Source of the DNA: Cloeon dipterum
Taxonomy: Eukaryota > Arthropoda > Insecta > Ephemeroptera > Baetidae
Length of the DNA: 64,000 nucleotides
Reading direction: 5' to 3'
Assembly: GCF_949628265.1 (NCBI RefSeq)
Contig: NC_088787.1
Coordinates: 16,544,501 to 16,608,500, forward strand
Shown: positions 26,152 through 36,800 of the stretch, one piece after another
Numbering within the stretch: the first letter of the stretch is position 1
Layout: each line of letters opens with the position of its first letter
The notes under the pieces: model-generated
What the model saw: the letters and a program-made list of their open reading frames with translations, nothing else
Told to the model about the DNA's origin: nothing
Database searches by the model: none
Program-made: the position numbers and the translations under genes

Positions 26152-28630
26152 CTACTCTTTTTGCAGCTGGCTGATCACGACCAGGTAACTTATTGCAGTG
26201 CCCACTATCTGAACAGCAAAGATATAGTCTTGTAGAAACTTTTACATCAAATTGTCTCTGAGTAGTTACTGAGAACAGCAGCGGACGGTCCACGGTGAAG
26301 AGACCAAAAGCCCAGAATTTCAACTGCCGGCATCGCGCTTCGTCCATCAGCATGCGCATCTGGAATGGAAAAACAACGGAGCTTAAGGAGCTTCTATTGA
26401 CACTCAAGAGACACATATTCTTTGTTTTACAGACCCAATTTACAATATAAGACACCAGGGGTTTTTACTGCGAGTGAGAGTCTATGTTATTGCGGCATTT
26501 TAACGCAAATTTTTTGTTTTTAGTGATTTAATACATAGTCTGGCAATTTTCGCAGTTTTTACAGTATAATATATGGGTTTATTTCCAGCAAACTTTAAAA
26601 AATGCATGCTCCTCGAATGAATCATAAACTTTAACCATAAAAACAAACTTTGGTTATTGCGATTAAAATGTTATTTCGAGCGAAATTTTTGTAGAATTTT
26701 GATTCGAATCCAAATATATATTAATGCTAATTTTTAACCTCTGCTCAGCACATCCCGTGGGCTATGAGTTCACCGGGTCCCAATAACACCGCTGAGCGGA
26801 TTAAATGGGGCCCGAGAGGCCGAAGAGGAGTTTGGACCCAATCGCCGTCTCTTCGCCTCCCCGCACCGAGGTCTTTCATTGAAACGCCAGATATTTGACC
26901 CTAAGCCGCTGGAAAGGTGCGTAAACCAGCAAGTGGCCAGTGCGCCTCCCAGCCCGTGAGCTATTTGAGCATTTCGAGTCATCAAAATTAACCACCTTTC
27001 GTCATCTCTCACATTGGGTAGCCAGTATTAGATCCCCGAACTGCTCAAACATCTCCCATTGCTTTGACACTCCCGAGAATACCTTAAAAATGCGAGCCAA
27101 CGGGCTGGGGTTTAAGGATAGGAACCAAAGATTTATAAATCCATATAATTGCAACCACCAAATTTTAATAGAATATGCTAATATCTCGAAATTGCAGATG
27201 TTTAATTGGAGAATTCAAAATATTCAATTTACATTTCGTTTGTATCTCTTAAATACGTTTGAAATCGTGTAGCCTGAAGCGTCAATATTAAAAATCGTGA
27301 CCAAACTAAGGATAGTAGACACAGGAAATGACAATCGATTTGGATCTTAATTACTTTGCTATTGTTCGCAAATAGTGAGTAACTAGGATCCAAATCGACT
27401 GTCTTATCTTGTGTCTACCATCATTAGATCAAACGCAATTCCTCTGAAATTTAAACAAAAGAATTTTCACCTCCTCCTTTGCTACCTCTTCCATATCGGA
27501 GTGGATCGAGCAGCTCGCAGCCTCAGCCACTTTTTCAGCCTGCGAATTCACTTTGTCACGCTTTGACTGTAGTTTTAGTTTTTCGCACCTCTTCTGTTGC
27601 CATGCCGCAGGCTGCAGTGAGCAGCACGATGCGGATAACGGCGTCGACGAATATTATCAAAAAAGTGGCTGATCGATTCACTTCCATTCCTTTGACGATG
27701 ATGAAAGCCAGGAATGCAACGATGTTCATTGTGAGCTGCATTACGTCAAACAGCAGGAACAAGCTCACTTCCTTTTGAAAGGTGGCGAGGGCGTCGCTCA
27801 GCGTGCTAAAAACCATCCTGACGCCTGCATGTTCGTTCGATTTCGCTTTTATTTTGGATTCAGCGGCAGCTATGGTCCAAGCAAGTTTCGTCTGTGATAT
27901 TTTCATCTAGAACAGAAAACGAAAAGTAAAAGTATTAATTGGTCCTTAAAAATGTGGACTTTGGAAGAAGAACCTCGAGGGTTTTAGATGAAGATTTAGA
28001 ACATATCAGATGACTTAGGTTTTGGTAACTTCTTGAGAAATGAAAACAAAAGTATATGATTATCTGCTCCAAAACAAAGCCTTGAAATCGAGAAAAATTT
28101 AAAGATATTTGCACATTATAATCATTCTCTTGTCCAAACTTCGTTAAAAATGTTGCTGCAACTATAACTTGGTATGAAATCAAAATTACTTGAATCGTGC
28201 TCATCAGATAAGAACAATTAGTCTCTCGCTTTCTGAAAGTATGTTTTTCACACAATTGATATGCGCGAAAAATCTGTTTAATAATTCGATTGCTCTTATT
28301 GGCAAAACTAGAAATGCAAATTAAAGGTTGAAGTAAAGCCAAGATGTTAGTTATGTAAAAGCAGTAAGCTAGCCAAAATCTTGGCTGAAAATCTGTCTCA
28401 ATTGCCTTAACGTAAAAGTACCACATTCCTAACAACGCCACATATAGCACCACCAGCATATAAAAATAAAAATGAATGTCCCGCGCAAATGGTTTCTTTA
28501 AAATGCAAAGTCCCACAATATGAGCACAGAAATTCAGAAAAATGAAACTTCTCGTCATGTTGCAAAGCACGCAGAATGTGATGGGAACCGGAACCATCCA
28601 CAAAGTTATAATCTTGCTTTCGATTAACAT
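26152..28630 (-). CDS. Gustatory receptor-like protein, proximal first exon plus shared C-terminal exons
   Basis: A seven-transmembrane chemoreceptor of the insect gustatory receptor (Gr) family, expected in the membrane of sensory neurons. Exons: 28630-27974 (219 codons), 27906-27471, 26359-26270 (30 codons) and 26208-26152 (18 codons plus TAG). All introns are phase 0 with GT-AG ends (67, 1111 and 61 bp). The first exon carries several hydrophobic segments. The third reads FWAFGLFTVDRPLLFS, which joins IVGTAISYLVVISQL, the Gr signature of an F-GLF-D loop followed by the TYLV-type TM7. The 436-nt second exon has one base too many: its frame breaks at an A5 run (27579-27583, minus strand). 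Reading one A fewer restores 145 codons and a total of about 412 residues, normal for a Gr. It is therefore either recently inactivated or an assembly indel. The ligand is unknown. Confidence 0.85.
26731..27000 (-). mobile_element. SINE-like repeat B, copy in a Gr intron
   Basis: About 270 bp matching the copies at 33.0 and 54.6 kb, with shared blocks CCGTGGGCTATGAG, GGTCCCAATAACACCGC, CCGCACCGAGGTC, GCTGGAAAGGTGCG and GAGCATTTCGAGTC. On the minus strand the element ends in GCAGAGGTTAAAAA. Every good copy has an A-rich run there, as expected for a retroposed short element. I see no clear RNA polymerase III box, so tRNA ancestry is not claimed. It sits in the 1.1-kb intron of the Gr locus. Confidence 0.65.
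27005..27107 (-). pseudogene. Gr exon remnant inside the Gr intron
   Basis: The minus strand reads SPLARIFKVFSGVSKQWEMF and on to LILATQCER, then a stop. It matches almost residue for residue the Gr pseudogene at 33.3 kb, and in both places it abuts the same end of SINE-like repeat B. The segment corresponds to the stretch leading into the fifth membrane segment of a Gr. It has no splice sites of its own and is best read as a copied fragment of the SINE-interrupted pseudogene. Confidence 0.65.
27311..27422. mobile_element. Hairpin (foldback) element, about 112 bp
   Basis: Two arms of about 50 bp are inverted copies of each other: GATAGTAGACACAGG on the left against GATGGTAGACACAAG read from the right, both continuing through TCGATTTGGATC and TTACT. 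About ten mismatches and a short loop around 27361-27371 separate them. The size and structure suggest a foldback MITE. No target duplication is evident. It lies in the Gr intron, 49 bp beyond the donor at 27471. Confidence 0.65.
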
Positions 28631-29630
28631 AATAGTGACAAATTTATGTCACTCACGAAACAAGAATTACTTTATCGACTTTATCAAATGCCCATCAGGT
28701 TGAACATGAAATATGCAAACATGTTTTTTTATAGGAAAACTTTTCTCAGCACTTTTGAAAATGCTTGTTGACATTTTCTACGGTTGGTGATTCTCACAAG
28801 TAGATTTAACTCAACAATTTTTTTTCGATTGGAAAATGGAGGAAAAGTTCAACATTAGGGGCCTTTAAAACAAACTAAAATAATAGGTAATATAGCATAC
28901 AAATTCTCACGGGTTCTTTCTTTCTTTCTTTAAATCATAGGACTCATTCATTCGGAAAAAATCGAACCTACTCTCTTAAATTTTATTCCAGAGGGGTGGA
29001 TTGCAATTTACTGCGAAGTGCGATTGCATTATTGTGAGATGCACAGTATTTTCGGATCATGATAATGATGTGAGCTTTTTTAGGAGCCTCATAATAATAA
29101 TAATAATGAATGGCAGCTGATTGATGCAATTACTTCTGAACAAAGTTAGGATATTCACTCGTCGCTACGCAAAGCATTTAATAGCCGCTAGAGAGTTAGT
29201 GGATGATGAGCAGCACCGTCCGCTCTTTTGGTAACTAATAATGCATTAATAAACGAGTGCGTTGAATAAAGAGAGGCAGTTTAGCACACTCTGAATGGTG
29301 GAATAATTATTGTGGATGCTTCCAGCGCCACAAAGCTGGCATAATTGCCTGTGAGGCGTCCAAAATCGATGGCCAAAATATTGACTCAAAATGCGCACCA
29401 CCAACAGACACGAGTCAGCAGGGTCTCTAATGGAAATTTAGCTCAAGGGGCAGCACGCACACACAAAGCTGCCTGAGTATGTTACGATCAAGATCGGCTT
29501 TTTGCTCATCTCTCTCTACTCGCCTTGTTCAGCAGGAAGTTTGACTTGCTGCTCCAGTTAGCTCACTTTGCAATGCCCTTTGAGCATATTCTCGCTCCTC
29601 GTCGCTGAGACAAAAACCTTCAATCCTTAC
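28631..29630. other. Gap between the two Gr first exons
   Basis: No coding sequence recognised. It contains a (TTTC)n tract at 28915-28932 and a (TAA)n tract at 29091-29108. On the minus strand TATAAAAAAAC near 28733 lies about 100 bp upstream of the proximal Gr start codon and could be a TATA element for that first exon. If the distal first exon is spliced to the shared exons, this whole gap is intron for that transcript. Confidence 0.4.
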
Positions 29631-30266
29631 CTCCGTGCACAGCGAATCTTGATTAGAGACTGCCTTTTGCACCGCTTCAAAAGTATTCCCAAAGCAGGTG
29701 GCGATGATTACTACCAATTGTTCTTCGGCAAAAACCATCAGGCGGAGTAGACTGATCAAAATATGAAAAGTAAACGGAACTTTTTCTCCAGTCAAGCTTA
29801 ATATTGTGGCGGTAATTGCTAAACTGTATGAAATCATCATGCACTGGTAGAGAAACACACGACGATGAAAGTTACCAGAGACCATATATTTGTATGATGT
29901 CTCAAATACTTTCAATGCCTTACACACTTTCCCAACAACTCTACAACTACTGTGCGTAAATTTTGTGCAGCATGCTAAAGCAGTTAAAGCTGTGTTGCAG
30001 TGACTGAAAACAACACATGCGGTTATAGTATTTACTCTGTGAAATATTTGGAAACGATTTAAAAAATACACATACAACAAGTACACGAAGAATGCCAGAA
30101 TAGAGGGAATCAAGGCTGAAGCGAGAATTGAGAGCGTTTTGCTTTTCTTGCAGTGGCCCGTGCGAAGAACTTTGGAAAAGGGAAATAAAAGAAGCGTGCG
30201 GCTGAAGTGCAGGAGTGGGCGTAAAGTGTTAATGTGGGTGGTCATTCTTGGGAGTTTGGTTCTCAA
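29631..30266 (-). CDS. Gustatory receptor-like alternative first exon (distal)
   Basis: One 212-codon exon with a typical Gr N-terminus: LRPLLHFSRTLLLFPFSK near residue 15, then about four hydrophobic segments. It lacks the C-terminal part of a receptor. The frame stays open beyond 29631 only into non-receptor sequence. A strong donor, GAG followed by GTAAGG, lies at 29631/29630 in phase 0 after residues SLCTE. That is the same phase and protein position as the end of the proximal first exon, and no other Gr C-terminus lies between them. Splicing to the shared exons at 27906, 26359 and 26208 would give a receptor of about 405 residues. This is the architecture of insect Gr loci with alternative 5' exons such as Gr28b, Gr39a and Gr23a of Drosophila. 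The joint is inferred, not observed. It shares the frameshift problem of exon 2. Confidence 0.75.
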
Positions 30267-33019
30267 GTGACTTTGACACTTGAAGTGGTGCTGAGGGCAT
30301 AGAAGCTCAAGGCTTTTCTTAAAGAGATATTAAAGCTATTAGGCCCAAGCACACCGCCACTTACGACGCTACGAACGCTGTTGTCAGTAGCTATACGCTC
30401 AAAATCTATTGAGGACACAAAATTGTGCGGGTTTATAGTTATAGCTAATCACTTTGTTGTGATATTTTCAATGCTCAAAGGCGTGGGCTATTCTATAAGG
30501 TGTCAAATATTCAAACTTGGCTCTCAATTGTTAAATCCTGATGCAAAGCATGCGTTTTACGGCAGTTTCAGATTATGACAACAACTGAAAAATAAACCTC
30601 AATTATGCTTCATGCTTAAAAAAGTATAACAGTCTGATATAGGTGGACTTTAAACGTTTTAAACTCAAAATAAAATAAATAGAGTATAGAAGATCTGTAA
30701 GCTTTGCAGTTGTGTATAAAAAAAGTATATTTTATTCTAATTTCAGATGCAAGAAAATCAATCATAAGTACTTCAAGAAAAGCGGGGGAGAATGGCGTTT
30801 GAAGGACAAGTTACAATATAGTGGTTTTATGAAAGAAGCGAGCGCAGGAAAATCGTTAAGCCCAGGCGAAGGCTTATCCATATAGCACAATCAATTGTTG
30901 ATCCGACATTGTCTTGAAAAAAATACTGAACTCACTCAGCGGAAGGTCGAACGTAATTTCCAGCGCTTCCTAGTATAGCTCGCAAGTAATTTTCTGAGCC
31001 AGTATAGAAGGCATCACTTTGAAAGAGCTGCGCGTAGCATTCTTGATCAATAATTTAAGCTTTCTGATCTGCTGAATCAGGTTTCATTTTTTGATTATAT
31101 TTATTTTCAATCACTTTAACATCAATGGCAAATTTTTAATAATAAATTTAGAATGTTGAAGCTCAAAGTTGATGGTTAAAAGAGAAAATACTCCAAGCAG
31201 AAATACTAATTGTGGAATTAATTAATTGTTAAAGATTCTAAATATTTTTCTTAAAAAAACTATCCCATTCAAAATTAAAGGAGCATGTTATTAATTGCAC
31301 ATTTTAATTCGTGGTAAATATATATCTATTCTGTTAAAGTTCGAGGAGTAGTGTAATTTGCTTTGAAGGGCAATGCAAGTGAAATTATAGCTGTTTGGAT
31401 TATGCGGATTATGGAATTACATGCATGAGCTCGGTCTCAATCAGTCAGTCAATCTCCATCAACTCAATCAGATGTATTCATCGCCAAAAAGACGGCTTCA
31501 TAGCCTCCATCAGAGGGAGACATGATCCGACGTCATAAATTAATCTCCAAATATGGGGTGCGGGTGATTTGTGGTCACTGAGGACATGTCAACACCAATT
31601 TCCATCCATTAAATATCGACTGCCCCTTCGGCTGCGTACGACTGCTCGCAATGCTAATTCTGTCCAACTGCAACCGCACAGATGTATTAATTGCCCAAGG
31701 GGGACCGATTTTGGCACTCATTAAATATGATAATAAGCTCGGCAAGTTATTGCGCCTCGATTAAAATTCGCATCGGTTGACGCTTGGCCCATTAATCAAA
31801 ATGTGGCAGGTGGTTATTTTAAGCAACTTTAACCGCCAATAAATTTTACGTGTTGGCCTCAAAATTCATGCCAATTTTTGACACTGTTGGGATTTTGCTG
31901 ACACTGGATGACATAATTGTTTTATGCTAATTTTTGTTTTAGCTTTTCATCCTTCAAAACTACGTTTTTTAGTTCTTCTATGAATCTTTTATTGACATTC
32001 TCAGTTTAAAGAATCTATGCAAGTGGTGAAATAATAATTGTGTAATATAAATTGCTGAATGGTCAGAGACTCACAGAAATCCAATTCTTGTATGTACGCA
32101 TAGAAACGATCTGTTTTTAAAGCATGAACCTTTAATATTTCCATTAATTAATAAATTTTGATCATATCATCTTTTCTACCAACAAAGCAAAAATTTAAAT
32201 TAAATGTAAAACTCGGTATAAATTACCATGCGAAACTAATCGTTTTAGTTTTGCACACCTAGTGCGTTTAATAAAATTTTCTATTCTACTCTTAAAGTAC
32301 CCTGGGAGATTTAAAAAAAACGGCATTTGAAGTTCACGCGTTACAGATAGAATTAAGAAACACTATCTTATAATCGACCAAACAAAAGTAAAAACTCTCG
32401 ACAGCTGTCCTAATGGAAGAGATTCTTGTGAAAAGATAGTGTTGGGACAGTCAAATCCTTTGATGCGGAACAGGAGCAAACTTTTCAGGCAGTAAAAAGA
32501 AATTTCCCATTTTACATCTATTTCACGAAATGATGGAAAGTGCTCTCATTTAAATTCGAAGCCATGACGCAAAAGGATGACAGCAGAGATAAGTGCATGT
32601 GCTGACTCTACCCAATCAAAAGTCTCATTAAGATAATTCAGCGCCCTGCTTCTTTGCCATTTTCCAGCCAGTAAAATTTAAAGCAGGTCAATAAAGGGAG
32701 ATAGACGAAATGAGACAAGGAATTGTAAGATTTCCACTCGGTCCTTCCCCAATCTGGCTTCTCTTCATTAAATTTTATTAAACACTGAAAAGTGTACCAC
32801 TGTATCAGGTTTCATCTTATTGCTACAGTCAGAAGACTATAGTATCTCGCTTTTTCAGAGTTCGGGAATTAATAATAGCTTGCTCTTTTATCGCAGAATT
32901 TGCAACAACAATTTGTTGTCGATTCTGGTAATTTTTGTTTTGCACCATACATAATGGAACCAGTGACAAGCGTACCGCGTATACTATGTGCCTATTATCA
33001 TAGAGTGTTTTTTTTAGAT
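30267..33019. other. Gene-free stretch with one possible decayed coding remnant
   Basis: No gene recognised. On the minus strand about 31080-30883 reads as 65 nearly open codons with one internal TAG. It includes FKVMPSILAQKITCELY before the stop and LSEFSIFFKTMSDQQLIVLY after it. Composition is protein-like, and it may be a dead chemoreceptor fragment, but I cannot place it in a family. The rest is AT-rich with no repeats I can match. Confidence 0.4.
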
Positions 33020-33292
33020 CCTCTGCACAGCACTTCCCGTGGGCTATGAGCTCACTGGGTCCCAGGCCCCAATAACACCGCCGAGTGGATAACATGGTGC
33101 CTGAGTGGCCGCAAAGGAGCTTGGGCCCGATGTGGCCATCTTTTCGCCTCCACGCACCGAGGACTTTTAATTGAAACGCCATATAGCCGCTGGAAAGGTG
33201 CGCAAACCAGCAAGTAGCGAGTCGGCGCCGGGTGCGCCTCCCAGCCCATTGAGCAATTTGAGCATTTCGAGTCACTAAACTAACCACTTTTT
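33020..33292 (-). mobile_element. SINE-like repeat B, copy inserted in a Gr pseudogene
   Basis: The same 270-bp unit as at 26.7 and 54.6 kb, ending on the minus strand in CTGTGCAGAGGATCTAAAAA. Its other end joins directly to a receptor-like exon at 33293, at the same junction seen near 27005. The repeat therefore interrupted a Gr exon before that region was copied. Confidence 0.65.
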
Positions 33293-33858
33293 GCCATCTC
33301 TGACATTGGGTAGCCAGTATTAGATCTCCGAACTGCTCAAATACCTCCCATTGCTTTGACACTCCTGAGAATGCCTTAACAATGCGAGCCAACGGGCTGG
33401 TTGAATTACAGTTTTGGTCGAGTAATGCGGGCGTGTCATAAAGTTCGGGCCCAATCTGTGAAATCTTAAATAGCTGGTTTTCAATAAATTTATTATATCT
33501 CTGCTCTATATCTAGTAATGAGAATCTCTGTCTCAATTCCACGGCGAAAATGTTCCATGTCAGCACGCTCGTGGGGTAATATTTATTTCGTGTACTTTTA
33601 GCCAGGCAGAGCGCTCTCTTTAAAAATCTGGATTCTACAGAATATAATTTTACGTGATCACTTTATACTAAAATATTGCCAAATTGCTTCTATACCGTAG
33701 CTTGCAATTAATGCAACAGCTATATTAAACACTTTTAATGCAGTTTTCAAACAGGATTTTGGAAGAGATTGTAGCATAAGCGTATGCCTAAGGTATGTAG
33801 CCCTGGCTTTTTTGGTGACATGCCGCCTGTTTAGAAAAAGTGGTCCCAGAGGGTTCAT
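33293..33858 (-). pseudogene. Gustatory receptor-like pseudogene
   Basis: Two minus-strand pieces read as chemoreceptor. The first (33858-33661) begins MNPLGPLF and contains a hydrophobic segment, VFNIAVALIASYGIEAIW. The second, in another frame (about 33653-33293), runs from KLYSVESRFLKRALC through VLTWNIFAVELRQRFSLLD to SPLARIVKAFSGVSKQW and LILATQ. The LRQRF-SLLD stretch followed by a helix into a hydrophobic segment is the usual Gr order before TM5. The frames do not join without an indel near 33655. The C-terminal half is missing and is replaced by SINE-like repeat B. No intact C-terminal exon follows. Family assignment is moderately sure; pseudogene status follows from the frameshift and truncation. 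Confidence 0.65.
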
Positions 33859-36800
33859 TGGAAAATTACTTCTAAATATGTGTACTCAGTTATAAATTCT
33901 ATATCAATTTAATTTATTATAAGCCTTCAATTTTTCTAACTTCGAAATTTAAACACTTTTTACTTGGCATGTCTTTTTTAATTGTATTTTTTCTGGGTAC
34001 AGAAGAAGTTTTTGTGTGTAGATACGTCCTCCTTATTACAAACTGACTTTTGCCTTACTTGGTTCAACGGAATCGCATTATATTAAACACTTGCACCTCG
34101 CTGTAGAGAAATTCTGTGACACAACTGGGCTGCTCTCGTTCTCATAACCGCTGAAGGAAGAATAATCTTAACTCCTTGTGTTTGTCTACACCGCAAATAT
34201 GCTAAGCTGTCGGGTACAATGCTAGGGTGATTAAATAACTGAGCTTATCAAACACATCCAACACATCGTACCTTGGCGCGTCAAATTAAATTAAATGAAA
34301 TTTGCATCTCAAGTGCCAACGGCGGTGGCCTTATTTTATTGGAATTCCTCAGCGCTGTGCGAAATAAAAGACGAATTGCGCTCTCGAGAGCGCTTAGCAA
34401 TGCGCGCGAGTTGCATCAAACTTTCCGCGCTGAATATAAAAATTACTAAATATATGAAGCAGTGTGCTAATTCCCCGAGACTTTCATCTTTTCAATCTCT
34501 TTTCAACTCCAACTTGACAATAATACAAATACTGCTGCGAGAAGTAGATCAAGACGTATAGTAAATAAGTGCAAGCGTCGTGATAGTCGCCTGATAATAT
34601 TTCATAAAAATTTATTTATTATACTCTGTGGTGTGTCGGGACAAGACTCGAATGAGTCAAAATTTTGCTCTTTTTTAAATTTAATTATTTGAACAACCCC
34701 TTCTGAAATGAAGCAATCTTATTTCGAAGTTATTATATTACACAGTTCCGTAGACTAAGGATAATCTATGAAGTGGGTGCCAAAAGTCAAATATTTCACA
34801 TAGTTCCTGAGGGATTCTAAAGAGCTGCATTATATAGGTCCTGCCCAAATTCAAATTCAAAATAATTTTATTTAAATACAAAACCATATAGCAATACAAC
34901 TAATGAATTCTAATCCTCTCAGCTAAACCTAAAATTAGAATATTCGTAGTGCCCAGAAACAAAGAGCCTTGTGATGGCCTGTGTAATTGGTCTCTTCGCA
35001 GTTGCCGCCAGCGTTGGGTTGGTTGCGCACGACTCTCTTCATTATTTGACCCTTGCCCGATGAATATTGAATAAGACCAGAACACATTCAGGCGCACAAT
35101 GTTACTTTGTCTTGCCTGATCCTTTGAAAGCGCCCCTTAATTATTCATCCCGAAAGGGCGCTGGCCAATTTTAATAATTCTCCTCACCGCACCTGCTACT
35201 GCTGCATGTCTACTGCGTGTGTGTCGCCATTTTTAGCTGATTTTTGCAGCGCTAGCTGCGGTTTGCAACCGAGCCCTGACCGCAATTCTCTTTGGTTTTG
35301 GCGTTGCTGTACGTGAGACCAGCCTTGCATCTGCAATGAGTGGAAACCAAATTCAATTTAAAACGCAAGGACAAAACCCTGCAAAAAGGGCTCACAACGG
35401 GCTGGCGATTTTATAATTTGTATTCCTTTTCTCTTTCCTAACAAAGCGGCAGCGTGAAAGAAAAATTCATGACATCACCACACCTTCAGAGAAAAATTGT
35501 AAATAATTGAACACATGACTCTTTCATGAAGACTAAAATGACACGCATTTTTCAGTCGGTGCGGAGCTTTTTAATATTCATACATCCGATGATCCTTTGA
35601 CATTTTTCCCCATAAACTTTAAATATTTCAATTATTTACATTGAAAGAGTCAGCATAGCTTTACACACTTTGGTAACCTCAAAAAAAGCAGAGGGGTAAA
35701 AATTATTGATCCTTTATTTAATTAATCTATATATAGTGAAATCAAATCTTTAATCCATTAATAAGTAATCTTAATTTATATAAGAAAATAGTCGAACTGA
35801 ATTATTAGTCTCCACCATTGTGGTTCGATTTCAAAAACCTTCCAGAGCTTTTAATACTATTTCATATCGTGTTTTATTCTACTGGGATTTAACTAACAAA
35901 TTGATATTAAATTGGGTTTCATGATTTGAAATTTGAATTTATTATGTAGTCAAAGTTTTGCTATCAATTCAAAACTTGCATGCATAAATTTCACGCTCAT
36001 TTGTATAGCAAGTTGAGCTGAATCAAAACAAAGGTGGAATCAGCTATAGTAGTCTTACTACAAGCATTTACGCCCTATTTGTATTAATTATCAAGCACGG
36101 AAGCTAATTTTTGCCCGGGGGCTACGGCGGCACTGGTCAGACTGTATAGTAGTGCTGGGACGCGAGGGATTATAAGCGCTGCGCACAAAATAAAAATTAT
36201 GTAGTACACTCGAGTGTGTTGAACGAGTTTAACTGATTTATTGGACCGTGATTTACGAGCATTAACCTCCGAGTGAGCCATAAATCGCCTGGCCAAATAG
36301 TAATTCTTGTGCTCTTTGGTGTAATTTATGACGCTGTGTGAGCTTGTAAAAAAGCAGCTGCCCCGACGTGCTTTGCATTTGAATGACAAAACAGTCGGGC
36401 TGCGGCTGAAATATCGTGGACAACCTCAAACCGGACACCAGACGAGTGAAGACATCTTGCGGCAATCAACAGTTGATGTCCATTGCTCTGCACGTACATA
36501 TTAAAACAATTTGTCAAAACATGGCAGAGATGCTGTCGCCACCAAGTGGAGGAATAATTCGCCCTTTGCGTGCCTTGATGATGACAAATGTTATGGTGAA
36601 TTCCTTGTTTGTCGACTGTCGCAACCGCTTTTTATCTCTATTATATTGCATTTTTTTTGTATTTTTTAGTGAATTCATGAATCAAAAGTTATTTCCGGTA
36701 CCGCTTGTTTGCTAAATTTAATTTTAAATCTACAATTAGTCACAACTTAACGCGATGATCGTTTTGAAAAAATTGCCACCGTAAGCAAGCTCGGTGGTCT

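Noticed and set aside
27564..27585. A 22-bp GTGCGA...ACTACAG 'intron' that would also repair the Gr frame
   Set aside because: Far below the smallest credible intron, while a one-base homopolymer change explains the break more simply.
27556..27778. A plus-strand 99-codon frame opposite the shared Gr exon
   Set aside because: Shadow of the receptor exon on the other strand.
34840..35097. A possible second LINE 3' end with a TTTGAA-type tail on the minus strand
   Set aside because: The tail and AATAAA are suggestive, but no reverse-transcriptase signature could be read, so it is not listed as an element.
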